A stretch of 33,252 nt of DNA. Source: JBHHZM01 sp046758065. GTDB lineage: Bacteria; Pseudomonadota; Alphaproteobacteria; JAAXGF01. Below are positions 15,831-25,670 of the stretch, piece after piece. The stretch is taken from positions 1-33,252 of the forward strand of contig JBHHZM010000019.1 of assembly GCA_046758065.1 (NCBI GenBank), read 5' to 3'. Each line of letters begins with the position of its first letter. Positions within the stretch are counted from its first letter, which is position 1. The position numbers and the translations under genes were made by a program. Below the pieces are notes generated by a model. That model was not told the DNA's origin. It searched no databases and was given only the letters and a program-made list of their open reading frames with translations.

Positions 15831-15862
15831 AAAAAAACCCGGGAGCGGTTTCCCGCCCCCGG
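15831..15862 (-). terminator. Rho-independent terminator of acs
   Basis: On the minus strand, CCGGGGGCGG (15862-15853) pairs with CCGCTCCCGG (15848-15839) over 10 bp with one G-U pair and a GAAA tetraloop, followed by G and seven Ts. It lies 45 bp after the acs stop and just outside the end of the convergent lipoprotein gene. Confidence 0.9.
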
Positions 15863-15906
15863 CGTGGACAGCAAGGGCGAACGATCGTATCGCCCGCGCC
15901 GCGCGC

Positions 15907-18000
15907 TCAGCGTTCCTCGCCGAAACGGGCGATGTCCTCGGGACCCTTCTTGGTCACGACTTTTTCCTTGCCCTGGACGAGGACGCGGACCTCCTCGACG
16001 ATATCGGGGTTAGCCAGGGTCATGACGTCTCCGATGTCGAGCGTGTTCGAGATCGCCGCGAGGACGCGACGCATGATCTTGCCCGAACGGGTCTTGGGCA
16101 TGTCGGGCACGATATGGACGTTCTTGGGCCGCGCGATCTTGCCGATCAACTCCTCGACCGCCTTGACGACCTTGTCCTGCGTCTCCTTGCCGGGCTTGTG
16201 CCCCGGCTTGAGCGCGATGTAGATGTCGGGCACGCGTCCCTTGAGCTCGTCGACCACGGGTACGACCGCGGCTTCCGCGATCTCCTCGACGGTCAGCGCG
16301 GCGGATTCGATCTCCTTGGTTCCCAGGCGGTGCCCGGCGACGTTGATGACGTCGTCGATGCGGCCGAGGATTCGGTAGTAGCCGTCCTCGGCCTGCATGG
16401 CGCCGTCGCCGGTCATGTAGGGCCAGTCGCGCCAGTCCTTGCTGTTCGGGTCCTTGCAATAGCGCGCATAGTAGGTCTCGACGTAGCGCTTGCGATCGCC
16501 CCAAATGGTCTGGAAGGAACCGGGCCAGGGGTTGCGGATACATATGTTGCCCGCCTTGCCCGAGCCCGGTTCGAGTTCGTTGCCGTTCTCGTCGTAGATG
16601 ACCGGATGGATGCCGGGCACGGCGGGGCCGGCGCTGCCCGGCTTCATCGGCTGGAGGCCGGGCATGGTGCTGCACAGGAATCCGCCGTTCTCGGTCTGCC
16701 ACCAGGTATCGACGATCGCCGCTTCGCCCTTGCCGACCGCCTCGTGGTACCAGCGCCACACCTCGGGCTCGATCGGCTCGCCCACCGTCGTCATGTGCTT
16801 GAAGTGGTAGTTGTACTTCGCGGGCTCGTCGGGTCCGGCCTTGCGCAGCATGCGCACCGTGGTCGGCGCGGTGTGGAAAATGTTGACGTCGAGCCGTTCG
16901 GCGATCCGCCACGCGCGTCCGGCGTCGGGGTAGGTGGGCACGCCCTCGAAGATCACGCTCGACGCGGCGAGCGCCAGAGGGCCGTACACGATGTAGGAAT
17001 GGCCCGTGATCCAGCCGATGTCGGCCATGCACCAGTAGACGTCCTCGGGGTGGATGTCCTGGATATATTTCGAGGTCCCGGCGACGTAGGCCAGATAGCC
17101 GCCGGTCGAGTGCTGGCAGCCCTTGGGCTTTCCGGTCGTACCGCTGGTGTACATCAGGAAGAGCGGGTCTTCGGCCGGGATGGGAACCGGCTCGACCCTC
17201 TCGCCCCGGTAATCGGCGAGCCGGTCGTTGACGAAGATGTCGCGGCCCTCGACCATCGGCGCGTCGCTGTGGCACTGCCCCGGGTAGCGCCGCCAGACCA
17301 GGATCTTGTCGACCTTCTGCCCGAGCTTCGCGGCCGTCTCGACCGCTACGTCGGCGTTCTTCTTGTGGTCGATCAGCTTGCCGCCGCGGTGATAGGCGTC
17401 GATGGTAATCAGCACATGGCTCTGCGAATCGGCGATCCGGTCGGCGCAGGCCTGACCGCTGAACCCGCCGAACACCTCGGAATGGATGATGCCCAGCCGG
17501 GCGCAGGCGAGCATGGTGATCGGCAGCTCGGGCACCATCGGCATGTGGAGCGTCACCCGGTCGCCCTTCTTGAGGCCGGCGAAATCGCGCAGCAGCGCCG
17601 CGAACTCGTTCACCCTGACGTAAAGCTCCTGGTACGTCAGCGCGACCGGCGCCTCGTCCTCGGGTTCGGGGACGAAATGGATCGCCGCCTTGTTCTTGTA
17701 TTTGGGCAGGTGACGGTCGATGCAGTTGTAGGAGGCGTTGATCAGACCGCCGACGAACCATTTCCAGCACGGCGCGTCGCTGGTGTCGAGCGTCGTTTCC
17801 CAGTACTTGTACCAAGTCAGCAGGTCGGCGTATTCCTTGAAGCATTCGGGAACGTTTTCCAGCGAAAACCGATCGTAGATGGCCGGGTCGGCCATGTTCG
17901 CCTGGGCGATGAACTGCGGCGAGGGATAGACGTAGCCTTCCTCTCCCCAGTGAACCGCGATCTGGGCCTCGCTGACCTTGGTCCCATCCATCTTGCTCAT
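15907..18000 (-). CDS. acs: Acetyl-CoA synthetase (AMP-forming)
   Basis: Acs activates acetate to acetyl-CoA through acetyl-AMP. The 697-residue protein has YTSGTTGKPKG (ATP-binding P-loop), VDTWWQTENGG (with the Trp that restricts the acyl pocket to acetate in the family), YMTGDGA, the hinge region GRIDDVINVAGHRLGTKEIE, and the C-terminal PKTRSGKIMRR with Lys641. That lysine is the one acetylated by Pat-type enzymes elsewhere, so post-translational control is likely. The ATG at 18000 follows a good AAGGAGG. The protein is about 45 residues longer than the common 650-residue enzymes; the extra length is spread over the N-terminal half (TWYKYWETTLDTSDAPCWKW region) and the C-terminus. A strong terminator follows. 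The neighbouring Rieske genes end 154 bp upstream. Confidence 0.95.
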   Translation of the reverse strand: MSKMDGTKVSEAQIAVHWGEEGYVYPSPQFIAQANMADPAIYDRFSLENVPECFKEYADLLTWYKYWETTLDTSDAPCWKWFVGGLINASYNCIDRHLPKYKNKAAIHFVPEPEDEAPVALTYQELYVRVNEFAALLRDFAGLKKGDRVTLHMPMVPELPITMLACARLGIIHSEVFGGFSGQACADRIADSQSHVLITIDAYHRGGKLIDHKKNADVAVETAAKLGQKVDKILVWRRYPGQCHSDAPMVEGRDIFVNDRLADYRGERVEPVPIPAEDPLFLMYTSGTTGKPKGCQHSTGGYLAYVAGTSKYIQDIHPEDVYWCMADIGWITGHSYIVYGPLALAASSVIFEGVPTYPDAGRAWRIAERLDVNIFHTAPTTVRMLRKAGPDEPAKYNYHFKHMTTVGEPIEPEVWRWYHEAVGKGEAAIVDTWWQTENGGFLCSTMPGLQPMKPGSAGPAVPGIHPVIYDENGNELEPGSGKAGNICIRNPWPGSFQTIWGDRKRYVETYYARYCKDPNSKDWRDWPYMTGDGAMQAEDGYYRILGRIDDVINVAGHRLGTKEIESAALTVEEIAEAAVVPVVDELKGRVPDIYIALKPGHKPGKETQDKVVKAVEELIGKIARPKNVHIVPDMPKTRSGKIMRRVLAAISNTLDIGDVMTLANPDIVEEVRVLVQGKEKVVTKKGPEDIARFGEER

Positions 18001-18142
18001 GGCCCGTCCTCCTTGTCTGGCCCTAGTTTGCGGCGGCGAATCGGCTCCCCTACCCGACCCGCAGGCTTGCGCAAATACCATCTCGGCGCGGCGCGGCCTT
18101 GCCGGCCCGATGCCGCTCCCTGTCGTCTGCCGTCAAAAACGC

Positions 18143-18154
18143 TAATCATGATTA
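18143..18154. repeat. Perfect 12-bp palindrome in the acs upstream region
   Basis: TAATCATGATTA reads the same on both strands. It lies directly after the stop of the first Rieske gene and 143 bp before the acs start. It could be an operator or activator site for acs; on the minus strand a GCGTTTTTG follows, but the stem is too weak for a good terminator. Confidence 0.4.
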
Positions 18155-18526
18155 TCAGCGGAAACCGTCGTCGCGGCAAGCCGGTGAATCGTCGTCGATT
18201 ACAATAACCTCGCCTTCGTCGAGCGCGATGCGAACCGCTGCGAGGCTCTTGCCCGCGCAGGGCCCGTGGACGCAGTAGCCGTCGGCGATGCGGAACTCGG
18301 CGCCGTGGGTCGCGCAGAGGATGCGTTCGCGGTCGAAGGTGAGGAACCGGTCGGGCGTCCAGTCGAGCGGTCCCCCGGTATGCGGGCAATCGTTTTCATA
18401 GGCATAGACGCCGCTGGCGTCGCGCACGACGAAAATCTCGCGCGCTTGCGCGCCTTCACCCAGCGTGAAACCCTTCGAGCCCGGCGACGGGATGTCGTCG
18501 AGCCGGCACAGCGTCACCCGGCCCAT
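18155..18526 (-). CDS. Rieske (2Fe-2S) protein, copy 1
   Basis: This 123-residue single-domain protein carries both Rieske cluster loops: Cys47-x-His49 (CPHTGGPLDW) and Cys71-x2-His74 (CATHGAEF). There is no oxygenase catalytic domain, membrane segment or signal peptide, so it is a soluble ferredoxin-type or NirD-like electron carrier. It lies 9 bp downstream of a second, clearly homologous copy; both share CRLDDIPSPGSKGF and VYAYEN-x-CPH. Its C-terminus is 12-15 residues longer and acidic (VIDDDSPACRDDGFR). It is the last gene of the YciI-EVE-Rieske-Rieske minus-strand group. The redox partner is unknown. Confidence 0.88.
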   Translation of the reverse strand: MGRVTLCRLDDIPSPGSKGFTLGEGAQAREIFVVRDASGVYAYENDCPHTGGPLDWTPDRFLTFDRERILCATHGAEFRIADGYCVHGPCAGKSLAAVRIALDEGEVIVIDDDSPACRDDGFR

Positions 18527-18535
18527 CGCGCCCGC

Positions 18536-18883
18536 CTATTCCAGCAGCACCACGACGCCGTCGTTCACCGCCACCTTCAGCGGCGTCAGGCTTTCGCCGA
18601 CGCAAGGGCCGTAAACGCAGAGGCCGTCGCGAATCCGGAACTGCGCGCCGTGGAAACTGCACTCGATGCGCCTGCGGTCGAGCGACAGGAACTGGTCGGC
18701 GACCCATTCGAGCGGTCCGCGCGAATGCGGGCAGGCATTCTCGTAGGCGTAGACGTCGCATTGGTCGCGCACCACGAACAGCTTGCGCCGCGGTGGGGCG
18801 TCGCCGACCGCGAAGCCTTTCGAACCCGGCGACGGGATGTCGTCGAGCCGGCACAGGACCACACGCGCAGGCGCGGCGCTCAC
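18536..18883 (-). CDS. Rieske (2Fe-2S) protein, copy 2
   Basis: The 115-residue paralogue of the next gene has its cluster ligands at Cys51-x-His53 (CPHSRGPLEW) and Cys75-x2-His78 (CSFHGAQF). The start overlaps the stop of the EVE gene by 4 bp (ATGA type), which indicates translational coupling. More than half of its residues match copy 1 by eye, so the pair arose by tandem duplication and has diverged, mainly in the N-terminal loop and the C-terminus. It is soluble and small. The role in electron transfer is inferred from the fold alone. Confidence 0.88.
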   Translation of the reverse strand: MSAAPARVVLCRLDDIPSPGSKGFAVGDAPPRRKLFVVRDQCDVYAYENACPHSRGPLEWVADQFLSLDRRRIECSFHGAQFRIRDGLCVYGPCVGESLTPLKVAVNDGVVVLLE

Positions 18884-19293
18884 GCTTCGACGCCGCCCAT
18901 CTCGCAGAGGATTTTCCAGTGGGCGGCGCTCACCGGCATCACCGAAAGCCGCGACTGGCGCACCAGGGCGAAGTCGGAAAATCGTGGGTCGGCCTTGATC
19001 TCGGCGAGGCCCACCGGCCGGGCGAGCGGTTTGACCGCCGCGACGTCGACCATGCCGAAGCGACCCGACGGATCGGTGTGGTCGGGATAGTATTCCTTGA
19101 CCACCTCGACGATGCCGACGATCTCGCGTTGCTTGACCGAATGGTAGAAGAAGGCGCGATCGCCCTTCTTCATCGCCTTCATGTTGCCCGCGGCCTGATG
19201 GTTGCGCACGCCGTCCCAGTAGTCGCGCCCCTCGCGCACGAGGTCGTCCCAGGAATAGGCTTCGGGCTCGGATTTGAACAGCCAGTACGCCAT
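18880..19293 (-). CDS. EVE domain-containing protein
   Basis: The 137-residue protein is a single EVE domain (related to PUA and YTH): AYWLFKSEPEAYSWDDL at the start, YWDGVRNHQAAGNMKAM, then KGDRAFFYHSVKQREIVGIVEVV and the conserved RFSDFALVRQSRLSVMPVS. EVE domains bind modified bases in DNA or RNA. Stand-alone members in alphaproteobacteria have no defined target, but their conserved place beside YciI and gpsA suggests a housekeeping role. It overlaps Rieske copy 2 by 4 bp and follows YciI by 31 bp, so all four genes are probably one operon. Confidence 0.92.
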   Translation of the reverse strand: MAYWLFKSEPEAYSWDDLVREGRDYWDGVRNHQAAGNMKAMKKGDRAFFYHSVKQREIVGIVEVVKEYYPDHTDPSGRFGMVDVAAVKPLARPVGLAEIKADPRFSDFALVRQSRLSVMPVSAAHWKILCEMGGVEA

Positions 19294-19324
19294 GCGCGCC
19301 CTCTCGTTGGTCTGTCGGCGCCGC

Positions 19325-19615
19325 TCAGGCGCCCGGGTTGCCGATGACCCAGCGCCAGGGGCGGATCTCGACGCTGGCGAACAGCCCGGCGCGCGCGTAA
19401 GGGTCGTTGTCGGCGAAGGCCTGCGCCGCCGCGAGGTCCGCCGCCTCCACGACGATCAGGCTTCCGGTCATGGCGTCGCCGTCGGCGTTGGTGTAAGGAC
19501 CCGCGAGCCTGACCGCATCGGCGTGGGCCCTGAGGTAGTCGAGATGCGCCGGCCGGTTCTGCTGGCGCACGGCCGCGTGCTCCGGCTTGTCGATGCACGA
19601 GATGGCGTAGAACAT
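19325..19615 (-). CDS. YciI family protein
   Basis: This 96-residue protein is a complete YciI domain, a small ferredoxin-like alpha+beta fold: MFYAISCIDKPEHAAVRQQN, the conserved HLDYLRAH, then AGPYTNADGDAMTGSLIVVEA and FADNDPYARAGLFASVEIRPW. Conserved His and Asp residues suggest an enzyme, but no general reaction is established; one relative dehalogenates chlorinated compounds. It is the first gene of the minus-strand group that continues with EVE and the two Rieske genes. Upstream of it lies the 270-bp structured element. Confidence 0.9.
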   Translation of the reverse strand: MFYAISCIDKPEHAAVRQQNRPAHLDYLRAHADAVRLAGPYTNADGDAMTGSLIVVEAADLAAAQAFADNDPYARAGLFASVEIRPWRWVIGNPGA

Positions 19616-19654
19616 GGCATGTCACCGGCGCTGGCTTTTCGGACGGCGCGCACT

Positions 19655-19924
19655 CTAGAGCGGTTCCCGGTCGATGGGAATCAATTTGATGGCTGCAAAT
19701 CGGCTCAATCGGCCAGGCGCGGCGCGCGGCGCGATGCCGGCGCATCGGGCAAGCGGCGCAACGCCGCCGAGGGGCCGATTTGCCCCACCGCAGGCCGGGT
19801 TCTTTTGCGCGCCGGCGTCGTTGTCCGTCTTTTCCGATGTCCCCGCATCGCCATGCGACGGGCGCCTGGCCAACGCGCAAAATCATCCCGGTCAATGGGT
19901 CCGATCAACCGGGACCCGCTCTAG
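19655..19924. mobile_element. 270-bp MITE-like element with 21-bp terminal inverted repeats
   Basis: The left end CTAGAGCGGTTCCCGGTCGAT (19655-19675, 21 bases with CTAG at the tip) and the reverse complement of the right end (19904-19924) agree at 19 of 21 positions. Inside are further perfect inverted pairs: GCAAATCGGC (19695-19704) with GCCGATTTGC (19774-19783), GGCCAGGCGC (19711-19720) with GCGCCTGGCC (19862-19871), and TTTTGCGCG (19803-19811) with CGCGCAAAA (19874-19882). No convincing ORF fills it. This structure suits a non-autonomous palindromic element mobilised in trans; an RNA-level role is also possible. No target duplication beyond the CTAG tips is evident. It occupies most of the 425-bp gap between YciI and the creatininase gene. 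Confidence 0.6.
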
Positions 19925-19966
19925 CGCAAGGCTCCGGGACGATCCAGCGCGGCCGGTCTTTTCCGT

Positions 19967-19994
19967 TTGTCGTTCGCGGCGGGGCGGCTAGGCT
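19967..19994 (+). promoter_or_regulatory. Possible promoter of the creatininase-GST pair
   Basis: TTGTCG (19967-19972) and TAGGCT (19989-19994) are 16 bp apart, about 45 bp before the GTG start. It is a moderate match seen by eye. Confidence 0.3.
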
Positions 19995-20040
19995 GGGCGC
20001 GGGCGGGTCAGGAACGAATTAAAACAGGAGGTCCGGGGCC

Positions 20041-20787
20041 GTGCAGTTACAGCTTTCCACCTGGCAGGAAATCGATCGTTATCTCGAGACGTCGAAGGGA
20101 ATCATCGTTCCCATCGGCTCGACCGAGCAGCATGGTCCCACCGGGCTCATCGGCACCGACGCGATCTGTCCCGAGACGATCGCCCGACGCATCGGCGACG
20201 CCCACGGCGTGCTCGTGGCGCCGACCATCGCGGTCGGCATGGCCGAACACCACATGTGCTTCGCCGGCACCATAACGTTGCGCCCCTCGACGCTGATCCG
20301 GGTGATCTGCGACTACGTGGCCTCGCTCTCCCGTCACGGCTTCGAGCGCCTGCTGTTCGTCAACGGCCACGGCGGCAACATCGCGACCATCAACGCCGCC
20401 TTCTACGAGGCCTACGGCATGGCGGCGCAGCGCGTCGAGACGAACGCGCCGCGGCTGCGCTGCCGGCTCGTCAACTGGTGGCACAACGAGGCCGTGAAGG
20501 CGATCTCGGCGGAGCTGTTCGGCGACCGCGAAGGAAGTCACGCCGCCTGCTCCGAGGTCTCGGTGACCCAGTACGCCTTTCCCGATTCGATCAAGCGGGC
20601 GCCGCTCGAGCCGCCCCAGGCGCCCAACGGCCGCTTCTACGGACCGGACGACTTCCGCCGCCGCTTTCCCGACGGGCGCATCGGCTCCGATCCGTCGCTG
20701 GCCCGCCCCGAGCACGGCGAGCGTCTGGTCGCCGCCGCGGCCACGGCGATCGCCGACCAGTACCGCGAATTCATGGCGGAAGACTGA
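20041..20787 (+). CDS. Creatininase family amidohydrolase
   Basis: The 248-residue protein has the metal-ligand pattern of the creatininase/MftE-like family: PIGSTEQHGP with Glu29 and His31, GTDA with Asp40, FVNGHGGN with His110, and a late acidic motif GDREGSHAACSE. These zinc amidohydrolases open cyclic amides (creatinine, formamidopyrimidines and similar). The GTG start at 20041 follows AGGAGG at a good distance. It sits 26 bp upstream of the GST gene on the same strand, and no creatine or mycofactocin genes are near, so the substrate remains open. Confidence 0.9.
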   Translation: MQLQLSTWQEIDRYLETSKGIIVPIGSTEQHGPTGLIGTDAICPETIARRIGDAHGVLVAPTIAVGMAEHHMCFAGTITLRPSTLIRVICDYVASLSRHGFERLLFVNGHGGNIATINAAFYEAYGMAAQRVETNAPRLRCRLVNWWHNEAVKAISAELFGDREGSHAACSEVSVTQYAFPDSIKRAPLEPPQAPNGRFYGPDDFRRRFPDGRIGSDPSLARPEHGERLVAAAATAIADQYREFMAED

Positions 20788-20813
20788 ACCGCGGCAGCGA
20801 CGGACGCCGGCCG

Positions 20814-21736
20814 ATGCCCGAGGTCATCCTTCACCACTATCCCCAGTCGCCGGTCTCCGAGAAGGTGCGCGTCGTTCTCGGGATCAAGGGGCTCGACTGG
20901 CGCTCGGTCGAGATTCCGCGCCTGCCGCCCAAGCCCGACCTGATGCCGCTGACGGGCGGCTACCGGCTCACCCCGGTGATGCAGGTCGGCGCCGACGTCT
21001 ACTGCGACAGCGCCTGCATCATTCGCGAGATCGAGCGCCGCTTCCCCGAACCGACGCTGTTCCCGGGCGGCGCCGAAGGTCTCGCCTGGGGCGTGAGCCG
21101 GTGGACCGACGGGCCGCTGTTTCGCGCCGCGATCGCCCTGGTGTTCGCCGATTCGGCCGACGCCATGCCGGCCGCGTTCCGGGCCGACCGCGGGCCGCTC
21201 TACTTCGGGAAGGACTACGACGTCGGCGCGCTCAAGGCGGCGCTGCCCGAGACCCTCGCCGGGCTGCGCGCCGAGATCGGCTGGATGGCGGCGCGGCTGG
21301 CCGACGGGCGCGACTTCATGCTGGGCGCGCGCGCCGGTCTGCCCGACGCGCTCTGTTACTATCTCGTGTGGTTCCTCCGCGGGCGCTATTCGCAAGGCGC
21401 GGCGTTTCTCGCCGCCTTCGATCGGCTCGTCGCCTGGGAGGCCCGGGTGCGCGCGATCGGACACGGCAACCCAAGTCCGATGAACGCTGCGGAGGCGCTC
21501 GCCATCGCCCGCGAGGCGACGGTCGCCACGCCCGAAACGCCGGATCCGGACGACCCGCAAGGTCTTGCGCCCGGCGATCGGGTCGAGATCGCGCCTCTCG
21601 ACGTCGGCGGCGCGCCCGCGGTCTCGGGCCGCGTCCTGAGCGTCACGGCGCAGGAAATCGCGATCGGGCGCGTGGACGCGCGCGTCGGCGCCGTCGCCGT
21701 GCACTTCCCGCGGGTGGGATACCGGGTGCGCCGGGC

Positions 21737-21740
<4 letters not shown>
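20814..21740 (+). CDS. Glutathione S-transferase family protein with extra C-terminal beta-rich domain
   Basis: In this 308-residue protein the thioredoxin-like N-terminal domain (about 1-80) has LHHYPQSPVSEKVRVVLGIKG, a Ser-Pro-x-Ser-type glutathione site, and CDSACIIREIE. An all-helical GST domain follows (about 90-225). Residues about 240-308 add a small beta-rich module (LAPGDRVEIAPLDVGG, SGRVLSVTAQEIAIGR) that is not part of classical GSTs. The catalytic residue may be Ser13 or Ser15. It is probably co-transcribed with the creatininase gene. Its stop overlaps by 4 bp the stop of the convergent sensor kinase. The substrate is unknown. Confidence 0.88.
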
Positions 21741-24073
<2,333 letters not shown>

Positions 24074-24243
24074 GGAGATGGTTTCCTTTGAAGCGCTGTG
24101 CGCACGGCGGCCGGAACGCGCCGGCGCGATTGACAATGCATGCGACTCGTTCGCGCGGCCTCTCGCCGAAGGCCGTTCGCTGTGAATTCTGGCCCGCAAA
24201 GATTAACGATTGTTTGGCGCGTGCCGGCGCAACGGCCGGCCGG

Positions 24244-25251
24244 TCAGGCGGACTCGGCGCCCAGCGGGCGGGCGAGCAGGCCGGCGACGGTGAGATCGAT
24301 GTCGGCCGCGTGGTTGAGCACCACGTCGACCCCCGCGACGATCGGCATCTCGACGCCGTGGCGCGCGGCCAGCGCGCTGATCGCCGCCGCGCTCGCCACG
24401 CCTTCGGCGACGCTCATCCTGCCGGCGAGATAGTCGGCGAGCGCCTGACCCCCGCCGAGCGCCAGTCCCAGCGAGAAGTTGCGCGACTGAACGTGCGAGC
24501 AGGTGAGCACCAGGTCGCCGAGCCCCGAAAGCCCCATCAGCGTCTCGCGCCGGGCGCCGAGCGCGAGTCCGAGACGCGCCATTTCGGCCAGCCCGCGGGT
24601 GATCAGCGCCGCGCCGGCGTTGTCGCCGTAGCCGCGGCCGGCGACGATGCCGCTGGCGATGGCGATGACGTTCTTCACCGCGCCGCCGATCTGGGCGCCC
24701 GTCGGGTCGTCCGACAGGTAGGGCCGGAAGTTGGTCGAGACGATCGCGCTGGCGAGGCGCTCGGCAAGCGCCATGTCGGCCGCTGCGAGGGTGAGCGCGG
24801 TCGGCAGGTCGCACGCCACGTCGGCGGCGAAGGTCGGCCCCGAGAGCACGGCGATCGAGGCCGCGGGACAGGTTTCGGCGACGATCTCGCTCATCAGCGC
24901 GGCGCTTCCGTTCTCGATGCCCTTGGCGCACACGATCAGCGGGGTTCGCGGCGCGAGGTCGTCTGCGAGGGCGCGGCAGACCGTGCGGCTGTGCTGCGCC
25001 GGCGCGACCAGGAGGACCGCATCGGTGCGCGCCGCCTCGGCAAGCTCGCCGGTGGCGCGAATCGCGGGATCGAGCGCGACACCCGGCAGGAACGCCGGAT
25101 TTTCGTGGCGCGCGTTGATCGCCTCGACCACCTCGGCCTCGCGCGCCCAGAGGATCACCGATCGTCCGGCGCGCCGCACCGCAGTGGCGAGCGCGGTCCC
25201 CCAGGCGCCGCCGCCGACAATGCCGATGTGCGAAATCGCCGGCGCCGCCAT
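24244..25251 (-). CDS. gpsA: Glycerol-3-phosphate dehydrogenase [NAD(P)+]
   Basis: GpsA reduces dihydroxyacetone phosphate to sn-glycerol 3-phosphate for phospholipid synthesis. The 335 residues fit the family. The Rossmann motif is IGIVGGGAWGTALA (9-22). Conserved catalytic lysines are Lys110 (IVCAKGIE) and Lys193 (GGAVKNVIAIASG). The substrate motif SGPTFAADV and the C-terminal GLSGLGDLVLTCSHVQSRN region are intact. The start abuts the stop of the ABM-domain gene, so the two are co-transcribed. In relatives gpsA usually lies near tsaD, YciI and EVE; here the kinase, GST, creatininase and structured element separate them. Confidence 0.96.
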   Translation of the reverse strand: MAAPAISHIGIVGGGAWGTALATAVRRAGRSVILWAREAEVVEAINARHENPAFLPGVALDPAIRATGELAEAARTDAVLLVAPAQHSRTVCRALADDLAPRTPLIVCAKGIENGSAALMSEIVAETCPAASIAVLSGPTFAADVACDLPTALTLAAADMALAERLASAIVSTNFRPYLSDDPTGAQIGGAVKNVIAIASGIVAGRGYGDNAGAALITRGLAEMARLGLALGARRETLMGLSGLGDLVLTCSHVQSRNFSLGLALGGGQALADYLAGRMSVAEGVASAAAISALAARHGVEMPIVAGVDVVLNHAADIDLTVAGLLARPLGAESA

Positions 25252-25572
25252 CTACTTCGCCGCCCGCCGGTCGGCGAGGGTGTAGTCGCGCAGGACGCGC
25301 GCGACGCGGATGCGGAAATCGGCGAACAGTGCGGCCTTGCCGCGCTCCTGCGCCGCGGCGTGCTCGCCGTGTTCCCGCCAGCGCCGCACCGCTTCCTCGT
25401 CGCGCCAGAACGAGAGCGAGACGTATTTGCCGGGGGTCGTCGTGCTGGCGAAGCGTTCGACGGAAATAAAGCCGTCGATGCGTTCGAGCTCGGGTCTCAG
25501 CGCCGCCGCCAGGTCGAAATAGTCGCCCGCCCGGCCGGGCTTCATGGTGACCTCGAAAATGACCGCGATCAT
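25252..25572 (-). CDS. Antibiotic biosynthesis monooxygenase (ABM) domain protein
   Basis: The 106-residue protein is one ABM dimeric ferredoxin-like fold: MIAVIFEVTMKPGRAGDYFD, DGFISVERFAS, GKYVSLSFWRDEEAVRRWR and HAAAQERG. The family includes cofactor-free oxygenases and heme-degrading enzymes, but many members have no known reaction. MIAVIFEV is the natural start; an upstream in-frame start would add 18 residues without family support. Its stop is adjacent to the gpsA start. The 98-bp region to the divergent SUMF1-like gene shows no clear promoter. Confidence 0.88.
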   Translation of the reverse strand: MIAVIFEVTMKPGRAGDYFDLAAALRPELERIDGFISVERFASTTTPGKYVSLSFWRDEEAVRRWREHGEHAAAQERGKAALFADFRIRVARVLRDYTLADRRAAK

Positions 25573-25670
25573 GGGCGCCTCGATGCAACCGTCGCGAAGG
25601 TAGCACCCGCGGGCGGCGCGTTTCAATCGAACCCCCTGCGCCGGCGCAAAATCCGGTTTAGTCTTCGGCC

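Noticed and set aside
14737..18207. Long plus-strand frame across the lipoprotein and acs region
   Set aside because: It runs in another frame of the lipoprotein gene and antisense to acs, both well supported, and crosses the acs terminator. No domain is recognisable.
19655..19924. Short proteins inside the structured element
   Set aside because: The open frames cross its inverted repeats, have no good start signals and show low-complexity Ala/Arg/Pro composition.
24130..24135. TTGACA on the plus strand upstream of the kinase gene
   Set aside because: No -10 follows at a normal distance and no plus-strand gene begins there.
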